64,000 nucleotides of DNA from Thelephora terrestris (lineage: Eukaryota > Basidiomycota > Agaricomycetes > Thelephorales > Thelephoraceae), in contig WIUZ02000018.1 in NCBI GenBank assembly GCA_015956445.1, positions 372,001 to 436,000 of the forward strand, read 5' to 3'. The notes beneath the pieces were generated by a model. That model had not been told where the DNA came from, searched no databases, and saw nothing but the letters and a program-made list of their open reading frames with translations. This document shows, one piece after another, positions 54,531-64,000 of the stretch; within the stretch, counting starts at the first letter, position 1; every line of letters begins with the position of its first letter. A program made the position numbers and the translations under genes.

Positions 54531-55848
54531 TCAAACGAAGAGGAAAGATCCAAGGATAGCGCTCAAGGCGACAACACCGAAGCTGCTGACACCGTCCACG
54601 TTTCCAACCGCCCCGTTGGCCTTGTTAGTCGATGAGCCACCAGTGGGGACCCCAACAGGTCCGGTCTCGGTCGAGCTGTGTCCGGCAGCCGAAGTTGCTG
54701 AACTGTATGCGCTGTTCGCGGCACTCTGGTCCACATCAGTGTTCAACAACACCTGGTCGATGATATGGATGACGCCGTTCTTGATGAGGACGTCGGGTTG
54801 GATGATGCGGGCGGTTGTGTTGCCAGACGTGACGTACTGTCCGGAAGAATTGGAGGTAAAATGGAAATCTTCTCCGGCGGCAGAGACGTAAGTGGAACCG
54901 TCGAAACTGGGACTGTAGACCGTCGTTCCGTTGATGACGTGGTTCCTCATGACCGCCCAAAGCGCGGTGGTGTTGCCCGAGATCGATGAGGGGATCTGCT
55001 GATTGAAGGCTTGGTCGTCGGGGGCAAAGAGGGTGAGACCGCGGACTCCGGAAAGATCCTGGATCACGGTGACGTTCTCGGTGGTGTTGGCCGAGGTGTC
55101 CCAGACAGGGACTTGTGTGTTTTGTGCGAAGTTGGCGAATCCGGACAGCTGACTGTTAGATTGTAACGTAGTGCTGAAATTGCCCGGGTAAAGTAGAACC
55201 CCATCGATGATGAAGAGCTGGAGGTTCTGGTAGCTTGCCAGCTGCACAACAATGGGATCGTTGGTTTGACTGTTGATAGTGACGTTGAGCGGAGGGGAAG
55301 GAAATAAAACACGCGAGAGAGTACACACTTTTGGTTGAGAACGTGGACTTGTCCGTCGTCACGCTTCGCCCAGGCAACGACTTGGTCCTTGTTACCCTCG
55401 AGCATGACTACAGCAGGATCTCCGAGCGCGGTGCGACCGATAGTGGTATTAGGGTAGACGGTCACATTGTTGAAGTGACCAAACACGACGTGGTATGCGA
55501 CGATGTCAGTCAGAGCATTGGGGTCTTGGGTGATGCTGCTCGACACGTTATTGACTACACGCAGAGGTTAGAAACGGAGATAAAAGCAGGGTGTTGGAGA
55601 GAACTAGACTCACAAGCGTCATTGTTGGGTGCAAACACGGTGAAGTTCCTACTCTGATCGGACAACTGGGACAGGAGCTGACTACCAACGTTGGTAGAGT
55701 TGACGGCACCGACTGCGGTGGCGAGAGTGGTGAGGCCTGCGTTGTTCAAGGCCTGGATGAGACCAGAAACGTAGGTAGAGTTCTGGCTCTGAGCGTTGGC
55801 CAAGGTCGCTGTGAGGGCGAGGAGAAGAGTAGAGAGGACGAAAACCAT
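54531..55848 (-). CDS. secreted FAS1 (fasciclin) domain protein, probably GPI-anchored
   Basis: Exons 55614-55848, 55329-55554 and 54531-55269 give 399 residues. A signal peptide (about 1-19, VLSTLLLALTATLANAQ) is followed by two FAS1 domains with NFTVFAPNNDAF, LTDIVAYHVVFG and LQLFIIDGVLLYPG in the first, and GLTLFAPDDQAF, MRNHVINGTTVYS and IHIIDQVLL in the second. A Ser/Thr/Gly-rich stalk and a hydrophobic C-terminus (SFGVVALSAILGSFLFV) with small residues before it suit a GPI signal. Many N-glycosylation sequons are present. FAS1 proteins act in cell adhesion at the fungal wall. It is divergently transcribed from the gene at 56113. Confidence 0.92.
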
Positions 55849-56112
55849 GATTTAAATGGTGGGTGGCAGCGAAGAAGGGACCTTGGGGAGACATGTGGAC
55901 CCCTCATGCCTCATAAATATAGCAGATGGAAAGGAGCAATGACGCAAACGATCATCGAAAGTAGGTCACAGAGAGGGCGATGTGAAATAATCTCGAGATC
56001 AAAATAGAATACCGGAAATTCCCACCCCTCCCCCTCCTTCACCGTCCCGCGTGGGTTTGCCAGCAGCTCCACCTCTTTCAGTTCACAAAAACCACAGTTT
56101 TTATTCGAATAT
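55849..56112. promoter_or_regulatory. short divergent promoter region
   Basis: Only 264 bp separate the start codons of the minus-strand FAS1 gene and the plus-strand small protein gene, so the two must share or closely abut their promoters. A cataaatata stretch near 55910 could be the FAS1 TATA element. Confidence 0.5.
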
Positions 56113-56355
56113 ATGGCCCGTCGCTCCGCTGCCCCCAACTCCGGCCCAGCCTACTACTCCCGCGCAGCCGTCTCCGGCCGACCAGGGATCCAAGACCTCG
56201 ACGACGTGGAAATCTCCCCCGTTTCGCGGTTCATGAACGAAGAGATTTGGGCTCCGGAGAAGTTACCGGGAAACATCGCCATAGTGACGAGCATCGGCGT
56301 GTTTGCCGCTGGTATCTTTTTCGTCAGGAATTTTGGGGAGTTGATCATACCTTAG
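56113..56355 (+). CDS. small tail-anchored membrane protein, conserved-looking
   Basis: 80 residues, single exon. A basic Ser/Ala-rich start (MARRSAAPNSGPAYYSRAAV) leads to DLDDVEISPVSRFMNEEIWA and one C-terminal membrane segment (IAIVTSIGVFAAGIFFVRNF, about 53-72) with a short tail. The arrangement resembles small subunits of mitochondrial membrane complexes, but I cannot name the family. The pyrimidine-rich, compact promoter suits a housekeeping gene. Confidence 0.7.
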   Translation: MARRSAAPNSGPAYYSRAAVSGRPGIQDLDDVEISPVSRFMNEEIWAPEKLPGNIAIVTSIGVFAAGIFFVRNFGELIIP

Positions 56356-58542
56356 TGCAGCAGTGAAGGTACGCACGCGTCTAGGCAAGGTTGCTGTTTC
56401 GACCCGTCTCACAATTCACCTTGGTTGCTCTAGAACGCGTTCTTATCGTGCTCCGTATCTATTCCCTCGCGTCTTAACCAACACAAAGACCGAGCGCGTC
56501 GAACCAAAAAATCCACCTTAGAGTACTTGTCAGTTTCAGTTTACACCGCGTTTCTAATCCCACATCCATCTCACCCGCGCGGTCTCAAGTTCAATTCCCG
56601 TGGACTGAGTAACGGCTCCACTTTTCGCCTGGCCGGGCCAAGGACGCATGACCGATGTGATTGCCCAGGGATGCGCGATTGCGCAAGACTGGCATCATAT
56701 ATGACCACCGCGCGCCACTATCCCCTCGGCCCTAGGACTTGAAGAAACGGCTTGTGACGATCGGCATAGCCCCTTGTCGCTACCGCAGTTCACCCCTAAA
56801 CAACTGGAGAACCCTATGCTAAAATCCGTTGTTCCGGCTTGCTTGGCGATGTGCGTTTTTGAATTCACTGATCTGGAGGGTGTCCAAGTGCCCTGTGGAT
56901 CGGACTGCACATGCGTCGGTCCCAGCACTGCCTGCAGTGGACTGCAGGAACGGGCGTGGTCTGTCGTGAATTCTATTCTGAGTATATCGGTCTATCGGAC
57001 GGTTGCTAAGTATAGCTGAGACACCCGTTGCCAACCTGAGTGAGCACAGCTTGGCACTCCAACGATCAGCTCCCACCGTAGTGGATTGGATAAGCCCTTC
57101 GTGACGTTTGCGATGACGAGTTTACCCACGAGGCGTTGATTCGTTTCCGCGCCAGTAGGGAACGCATCTTCAGAGAGAAATGGTCATCAGGTTCCTTATA
57201 GATGCCAAGTGTTGCTCACGGAGCGTATGGAACGTACATACAAATTCCCATCATACTATACTGTAAACCGCGACAGCGAAGCAGAGTCGGTAAATATACT
57301 GAGATCATGGAACTCGGGAGGGCAAATCGACACATGAGCGAAATGAGAACCTCCACCCCAGATCGGACGCAATCGGGCTGCGGTAATTACCCTAGGCCTA
57401 GACACGATCCAACTGCAGTGCACAGTGCTTCCACCACAGCCTAACTGCCTGCGGAGAAGAGCAAAGCAAGGCCAGTCTTCGCTGGTTCACATCGATCCAG
57501 CAATGTGTGTTAAGCTTTGGCTCCACAGACACGCAGGTCCTGATGATCGCGTTTTGCCAATATGGGGGAGGGGGGGTCTCTGAACACGCTTGCGGAGACG
57601 GGGACGTGAAAGGGGATTGTTGAAAAAGAGACGGAACGAGTCTAGTCAACGTGGTGGAAGGAGAAAGCCGCCTTGATTCTGGGATCGACCACTTTTCTAT
57701 CGATGCGTTGCAGAGTGGGACCGACGGGGGTCTCGTAAGTACAACTGTAAGGAGTGGTGTATGTTGCGAGTCTGGGCTGCGCGGTTGCCACATTGAGTGT
57801 CCCCCCTCCAGCAACTCTGAACAGATTCTATCCAACGGAGAGGCCAAGGGCGTATATGGAGATGCCACAGAAAAAACAAAGCTTCCCCTGTCGCTGAAAG
57901 AACAGCGGTTCCTGCTTTCTCGGGCCCAGACGTTGCATCCTCGAATTCATACCACGTTCTAACGTCAATTTCAAAGAAGCGAGGAAAAGACCTCCGAGGT
58001 TGAATCGCAGCTGAAATATGGCGGTGATGTTTCGGAGTTGTTGAGAAAGATCCTGGAGCGGGGGACGGACGGTAGAGAAGAGAAGAGGTTCCATCCGTCT
58101 CTCAAGCACAAACAGGCCACCGACCGTCCGCTTCACGACCACGTAAGTCGACAACTGTGCGATTAAACATGCTAACGTGCCGCGGTCGGCCCCCTCCACC
58201 AACGATCATGGGGCTTTAGAGAGGTGATAACAAGCATAGAGGGTTGCGAAAGGCGACTGCGGGTGTGTTGGATATTGTTGCCCGCAGTGCGCGTTCATGT
58301 GACCTTGAATTTCAGCGTGCAGGGAAAGGGGCCAGGCATAAGAGGGTTTTCGAGAGGTCTGAGCCTCGGAAGATTGGTGTGACGGCGCTCGAGACGGGGG
58401 ATGAAGAGCGGGTCGACATAGGTAGAACGCTTCTTGCGTAGATTCACTCCTGATTATGGGAAGTGGATTGGCGTTAGCAAAGATCAAACGGGTAAGCATT
58501 CCCATGTTAACTTACCGCCGCAGACCTATCAAATCATCCAAT
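56356..58542. other. gene-poor stretch
   Basis: I find no frame with family motifs or consistent splicing on either strand. Open frames at 57398-57868 minus and 57651-57962 plus overlap and look like chance. Confidence 0.4.
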
Positions 58543-58563
58543 GGGGGGGGGGGGGGGGGGGGG
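58543..58563. repeat. poly-G tract (21 G)
   Basis: An uninterrupted run of 21 guanines followed by tggtggt. Compare the 23-C run at 9669-9691. Confidence 0.9.
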
Positions 58564-58585
58564 TGGTGGTTGAGTAAATCCCAGT

Positions 58586-58639
58586 GAACGATCCATAGAA
58601 GATTTCGAGCGAGAACGATCCATAGAAGATTTCGAGCGA
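58586..58639 (+). repeat. 27-bp tandem duplication
   Basis: Two near-identical copies of gaacgatccatagaagattt followed by cgagcga, directly adjacent. Probably slippage; no coding context. Confidence 0.85.
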
Positions 58640-61450
58640 CAATGGCAGGAGGCGGTTTCTCTCCCCAGCACTATTCTGACGGTACCGAGAGCACAGGTGC
58701 TATACCCGATTCCCTTCGAGCTAGAGCTGGCGGAACCCCACATGGTACACCTAGAGTTTTGATAACCACAGGTGATCGAAGTCGGTCATTTCCCATTGAC
58801 GTTCAACGTACACATTGGGCTCCCGGATGTTGTTAGGAAATGTCGGATAACGGCTGAAGGGTGACATAATGTTGTTTGGCGAAGAGGTGGTCCAGGGCAT
58901 CAGGTACAACTGGGTCCCGTAGTCTAAGCCGTCGCGTGGACACTTTGGATGAAGATAAAACGGACGTGCGCTACACTCACGACACGCGCGCCAATGGAAA
59001 CAACTCCTCGATACAAAGTGGAATGGGCGTTTCAGTAAGCTCCACTGGATTTGTCCTTGGATAAGGTGGCATACCTTTATTAGAAAATTGCTATTAATGG
59101 TAGCGCAAGGGATCCATGTCCACCAACCCCGGCACGTCGGCCTCCTGCAGAAGGGTGTAACTATCCCGTATTGAAGCTTGTCGCGAAACGTGCATGGATG
59201 GGGAGGCTGGGGGCGTGTTCAGAGAGGCCCGTCGCGGTATTCTTGGGCGGGCGTGCAGGGGATGAGCGCAGACGCGGGCGGTGAAGTCGGAGTTATTTTT
59301 GGCTACCCCTCCAGACATGTGCTGGTAGGGTCGAGACTGAGATCTAGGCCTCTACTCTAGGCTCTAACTGACTCTAGCCCGGGAGAGGGGGAACTCCGAA
59401 ATGCTTGTGCCGAAAATAGACCAAAGGAACCATTGGGTGAGATTGTCGGTGAGCGCGTTCCCTGTTCTACTGATCTGGGGACTGGGGTGGGACTCCGTCG
59501 GCGATGTCGTTAAAATTCGGTGTCTTGGGATCTATGGGTGGCTAGAGATCATCGGGGGTGGTTCGCGGGCGATGGAGGTGTGGGACCGACCAGGCAGACG
59601 AGGAGGGGACAGATTTCCTTGTTCTATAGGGCTCTCGGACCATGGCGGCGGAGAGGGAACCAGTACCGCTGTTATGTCAACATCTTAGAGGCGGTGTAAG
59701 CGGGGGAAATATGGGATAAACAAACTTTCGGTTGACCCTTCGTCCACAGGTTCCTCTCTTCCGGTCTCAAAGCATTCTCTCCTGACGTTGGCCATTGCAT
59801 AGTGCTCGAGACGTTGTCTGAACCTTGTAGGGGTAATGAGGGATGCTGTGGGGCGTTGCCGGTTGCGTTGTAAATCGATTGAAGCGGCAAGGGGTAGGAT
59901 ACGGTGGCAGGGCGTAAGATTGTTGAAAAAGAATATTAGTGGAATTTCAGAAGCTTGAGTGGGTAACTGGGAGCGTCTGGCTCGTCCAAGAGGGGGAAGC
60001 AAGAGCGTATCAACGGTGGGAAGGTTGCAGCGGAACACAAATTGTCGGAGTTTCTGGCCCACCGAAGAGCAGTTTGTTCGCCACCTCCATCCACAACCGC
60101 GACGACCTTAGAAACTAGCTCTCACCATTCAAGCCGACGCAGGCAACAAAGGAACGCGATTTTCGCTTTCGCAGACGATATTTGTGCTATATGGAGGCAG
60201 CACTACCTGGCTCACAACTTTGTGTCGTCGGCGATCTTCCTCTTCTGAAATCTTGAAGGCTGCCATGTCTTGAAGGAATCTCGAATCATGCCAGCCTGCA
60301 GACAGATTCAAAGCGCACGAAACAGCCAGAGACAGCCCTTATGATTGCTAACACAGAGGCGAAATGGCCAGGGGGACGGTCACTTGCAACCAACGATCTG
60401 GCCACAGCCATTCGGCGTACGCAGAACCGCCTCAGGGGTGGCATATAGTCAAGGATAAACAGGTGAGCATATTGTCGGTTTCTTGAGGATATCCTGGCGT
60501 CTCTCGCCGCTCGCTGGTTCTTGTGTTCAAGCGCGCCCTTGATAGTCTTGCATTTCTTCCCATACCTTGCGAATTCGCACTTGCTCCAAAAAACCACTCT
60601 TCTTGAGTGATATCGCCTAGGTACCCAGGCCCACAAAGCGTGGACCAGGTTATGGTCGTTGTCAAAAATGTGTTGTGGATCAATCGCTTCCCGCTTGGAA
60701 TGCACACATCTCAATGCGCAAGTTGACTCACCTATGATTTGTGACTGATAGCATGTGATCTATGTCACGGTCACGGTTGGCCGTGTACCCAGGAGAGGCG
60801 GCGCGTAATCTGGTGTCGGCGTCAGGAAGTTACAGGTGTGCTGACGAATTCATGCAAGGACAGCCCATAGAATGGTTCAAGAATTCCTAATTGATGGAAA
60901 AATGAAAATGTGCCCCCAGTAATGAAGTCGGTCATCCAGTTGCATTGCTGGAGGTTAAAGGATCCTGTGTTGGTTTCCTTGTGCCGGCGGCGGCACGCTG
61001 ACTCTGGTATCTTGAATTCGGCCTTCATTATACTTACCAAGGAGCGGTTAGGATAATTGTCGTTCTGGGGTCGATGAGACTTGTTGCCCTATGGTCCCCC
61101 GGTCATTGACCCATCCCAGTGACCCACCTTTGGAGGTTGCTGTTATAATGACCCATGATCCGCTCCCGAAGACTCGTCCTATTCTTGGTGGGGGGGGCGA
61201 CCCCCAACTGGCTCTGATGGAGTCCCCGCCGTTGAGGAAGATTCTGCGTGCTGAAGGTGGCTTTTGACTGCTGAATAGCATTTGATCTATGGCCGCGGCG
61301 GTAACGGAATTTCTGTGTCCTACCCAAATTTACCTCCGCCCCGATTTCTGAATTTGAAAGCCGGAATTGGCTTTTCTCCTTCCGCGAACTCTTCCTCTTT
61401 TTCCTCCGGCCTCTCATTTCCTCTTTTTCTCGGCCCCCTCCAAATCTACT
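58640..61450. other. gene-poor stretch
   Basis: No supported gene. A minus-strand frame of 142 codons at 60286-60714 has no recognised motif and no matching neighbouring exon. I leave it uncalled. Confidence 0.4.
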
Positions 61451-61983
61451 ATGCCCGCCTCTTCCTGCGAAATTCCGCCAATCAGGGTCCATCTTCCAAG
61501 CACTGACGCGGTGATGGGTGATATCCCCCTTGAGCCATCGACTTCCCCGTCCTCTTTGGCTGCGGATGACGGGCCACTTACAGTACGGCTTCGCCTCACT
61601 ACTTTTCGACCGTCGCCTAACCTTTGCCTACTTCAAAGCAAACCATACATTATACCCACGACGGCACATCCATCACCGTACGTCCTTCTTTGTTGTGAGC
61701 CGTCTCCTTTGGCGCTCAGGTTATCTCCCTTTGGTTCTAGTTTGAAATCGTCAACAAACGAACGTCCTTGACGGAGCTGGATTCCGACATTGAGGAGGTT
61801 GACCCCATTCCTGGAAACATCTTTACAAGGGTCTTAAATGTGAGTCACCTCTGGGCAGTGCGCCGTATCCTCCGTTTTCGATTGGCTGACGATCTTGATG
61901 CGTAGGCAATCTGTTGTTCGTGCACCAGTTTCAAAACGCGACGCGTAAAAGCCAAGTCTATAACCACATTTGGCACCGCTTGA
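61451..61983 (+). CDS. small hypothetical protein, four exons
   Basis: Exons 61451-61582, 61639-61677, 61741-61839 and 61906-61983 give 115 residues, with all three introns in phase 0. The product runs MPASSCEIPPIRVHLPSTD, DIPLEPSTSPSS, YTHDGTSITFEIVNKRTSL, ELDSDIEEVDPIPGNIFTRV and ends in a short Cys-containing tail. No family recognised. The acidic ELDSDIEEVDPIPG block reads like conserved protein. The last exon is the least certain, and the gene may be the truncated start of a longer one. Confidence 0.45.
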
Positions 61984-62479
61984 GTTATACTAGGCCCCCA
62001 GGACTCCGCCCGCCACTCCTTTCTATCTCCCGCTAATCACCGTGTATAAACACGGATACTATACGCCATGGTTATACCAGATGAATATGAAAACTATGCT
62101 TCTTGCGGACATCTCGTGAAACAGGGGGGAATAAGAATTGACAAGCGGCGACCTGGACTGCAGTGGAAGTCTGGAATCCAGCTTCAAAGTCGGAGCGGGG
62201 GGGGGGTGTGTTCTGAACGGTTGTGGCGCTGCTGTTTCAATTCATTGTCGGATCACTGCACTCTTAAGCAAGGTGAACGAGACTTGTTGGGCGGCACGAT
62301 TTGGACCCATCACTACGCTGCGCAGAGACCGAACCCCCACGGCTCGTGAGGAAACGTCGAGGCGTGTGATAGGTACCGCGATACTTCTGGTTGAACGACA
62401 GCGATTTGAAGCGTCCTGGAGTCAGCTTTTGCGTGGATTGCTAGTGGCCTTGTTCGAGATTGACTCATGGGTGCTGGAG
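61984..62479. other. no supported gene
   Basis: A run of about ten G lies near 62200. Open frames without motifs. Confidence 0.4.
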
Positions 62480-63004
62480 TGAAGCATATTGGGATCCCCG
62501 TGCGCGTTGTGATACATAGTGGGGATCATTTCCCGGCCTCTCTTCGGATAATTCACAAGTCGACTGACATCCTGAATGCTGAGCGCCGATGTTGATCAGT
62601 CAATTGTCCGTATGCAAGGGCCCACCTGAGATTGCGAATTACCCCTGTCTACGCTCTGATACATATCACCCACCCACACTGAGAGACTTACAACCTGAGT
62701 CATGCAGTTATAGCATTCCTCCTGTCCGCACCAAGTGGGGGAATGCATGTAGGGCGGAATGGCGACCTGTGCCCGTTACTGCTAGGCCGAAGTTCACAGG
62801 CAGCGCGGTCACGTTTCTTCCGGGATTTCGAGATCGAGTTACGGTTCCCGCGTTTCTTCGCACGACCACTCGTCCGAGTCTACTCGCCACATCGGCAACT
62901 CCCAAATCAGCAAATTGCCAATGCTTACGTTATGCAGGAACGCTGATGCCACGTTATATAAGAACCTAGAAGACGTGGGTTGACCGGTACCGCCATCCTC
63001 TACC
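62480..63004 (+). repeat. 5' flank of DUF4246 gene, inverted partner of 18657-19260
   Basis: About 500 bp match the upstream region of the pseudogene at 16480-18656 in inverted orientation, including a ccgaagttcacaggcagcg-type block. It holds the promoter of the gene at 63005. Confidence 0.75.
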
Positions 63005-64000
63005 ATGGCGAGAACGAAACAAATTGTCAGACGGGGGGCTCGAGCTGTCAGACGCCCCACGCCTATTCAGCTTCCTAAAGATGGCTTCAACCATCCATTC
63101 CAGGAATCTGAATGGGATGTGGGCCCACGCCAAGGAAAGGAACATCCTAGGACCGTGAGCAATGACCCCTCTTTTCGCACCACAACAAGTCCAAATGTTT
63201 CACCAGATCGTCGAGCTACGGATGTGTGCTCTCTCCAACCGTCTCAGAGAGAAACCTCACTGGTGGGAGAAGATGGAAGATGAGAGTATTGTTGAGAAAT
63301 GGAGAGAGGAAGCTTTGCAACAAGCGGGAGACGATGGCAAGCCGGAGTGGAAATTGACCCCAGGCATGGTATGTTTCGCTTTCCGCCTTAGATTCACCGC
63401 CACCATTCCGAAACTAATATCTCAACTTGAAGGTCAACTACGTACTCGAGGAGCTTCGAGGATACGCAGATTTACGCGATTCAGAAACTGGGATAGAGGC
63501 ACGATTCAGCTTGCGAAGTCACAATTGCTGAACTGATACCGTATGTGATTCCAGGTCGGCCCAGCAGAGCGCGTCTGGAAGTCTGACGAACTCATCCCGA
63601 GTTCCTTGCGGGAGAGATTGCTCGCAGCGGTGGCTCCTCTAGAGAGCGTTCCCGACTCCGAAAAGGACTGGCACCCCGGTTCCGATGGTCTCGTCCTCGA
63701 CCTCGTCCACCCGTCTTTATATCCGATCGTCTATGAGCGCACGATGAGTAAGAACCCAGGTTCTGCTAGCCCCACGGTTGTAGAGGCTCCCGAATTTTGT
63801 GATCCCACCTTCACATCCCAGAAGTTCCAGTGGCTACCCTCCGATTTCTCCGTCGATCCCAACGGGAAAGTCACCCTCGCATCTCCGTACATTAACAACG
63901 CCCACCCAACTCGGCACAAAGAACTTTGCTCTGTCATTCCGGAGATCCTACAACACGCGCTCCCGATGTTCGAACGGGTGTTGTCTGATGCGATTAGGCC
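63005..64000 (+). CDS. DUF4246 protein, N-terminal two thirds or less, runs off the window
   Basis: Exons 63005-63154, 63207-63368, 63433-63498 and 63555 to beyond 64000, all in phase. Motifs match the family: GFNHPFQESE, ELRMCALSNRLREKPHWW, VNYVLEELRGYADLR, VWKSDELIPSSL, FQWLPSDFSVDPNGKV, SPYINNAHPTRH, HALPMFERVLSDAIR. Unlike its inverted sister at 16480-18656, the frame is open throughout, so this copy is probably functional. Intron 3 (63499-63554) appears to begin with GC, as in the sister copy. The N-terminus MARTKQ is identical to the first residues of histone H3 and is followed by a basic tract. Biochemical role unproven; the sister's C-terminal H...H...R pattern suggests an Fe(II)/2-oxoglutarate enzyme. 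Confidence 0.8.

Noticed and set aside
56560-56625. tRNA-like stretch with ggtctcaagttcaattcccg
   Set aside because: The arm does not pair into a T-stem and no acceptor or anticodon stem can be folded around it.
63005-63060. Histone H3 gene at 63005
   Set aside because: Only the first six residues match. The rest is a DUF4246 protein with paralogue support.
1-64000. LTR elements, LINEs, DNA transposons or CRISPR arrays
   Set aside because: No reverse transcriptase, integrase or transposase motif, no long terminal repeats, and no spaced short direct repeats were seen. The repeats present are segmental or tandem gene duplications.

Overview
This 64 kb window looks like an accessory region of an Agaricomycete (mushroom-forming basidiomycete) chromosome. 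Genes are split by many 45-90 bp introns with GT-AG and a few GC-AG ends. The families present are fungal: DUF6534 and related seven-helix membrane proteins, F-box/LRR proteins, BTB proteins, FAS1, DUF4246, MLKL-type helical-bundle proteins, P-loop proteins of the Crinkler-like class, and CaaX pheromone precursors. I saw no reverse transcriptase, integrase, transposase, rRNA, tRNA or CRISPR. Gene models were built by hand from splice signals, reading-frame phase and comparison between paralogues inside the window. Models whose exons sum to whole codons are scored higher.

Layout. 0-5.3 kb: decayed aldehyde dehydrogenase, an apparently whole P-loop/nuclease-like gene, a fossil of its sister, and a DUF4246 fragment. 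6.3-15.7 kb: mostly ordinary genes on the minus strand, namely a 13-exon DUF6534 membrane protein, homoserine O-acetyltransferase, a membrane-anchored SDR and a seven-helix membrane protein. 16.5-25 kb: DUF4246 pseudogene, an MLKL-like helical-bundle protein with a two-helix membrane anchor, a small bHLH-like gene and a decayed pheromone-like gene. 25.6-35.7 kb: tandem BTB array with a C-terminal fragment, then an MLKL-like fossil. 36-38 kb: F-box protein. 39.4-44.6 kb: tandem duplication carrying two secreted precursors built of repeats between Lys-Arg sites. 45.4-47.4 kb: two CaaX pheromone precursors. 48.5-56.4 kb: second seven-helix protein, F-box-like protein, truncated P-loop paralogue, FAS1 adhesion protein and a small tail-anchored protein. 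56.4-64 kb: gene-poor, ending in a second DUF4246 gene in inverted orientation to the first.

The strongest candidate for an undescribed system is the peptide-signalling block at 39-47 kb. Two tandem genes encode signal-peptide precursors in which about seven aromatic repeats are each bounded by KR (Kex2-type) sites. Each repeat is preceded by one to three X-Pro dipeptides, as in the dipeptidyl-aminopeptidase ladders of yeast alpha-factor. Most repeats end in P-G-L-P-x-[FY], which resembles the C-terminus of yeast alpha-factor. About 2 kb away lie two small genes ending in CVVA and CVIA, the farnesylation signal of a-factor-type pheromones; a third, broken relative lies at 24 kb. Basidiomycete mating normally uses only the a-factor type, so an alpha-like repeat precursor beside CaaX precursors deserves testing. 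No STE3-type receptor was recognised in the window.
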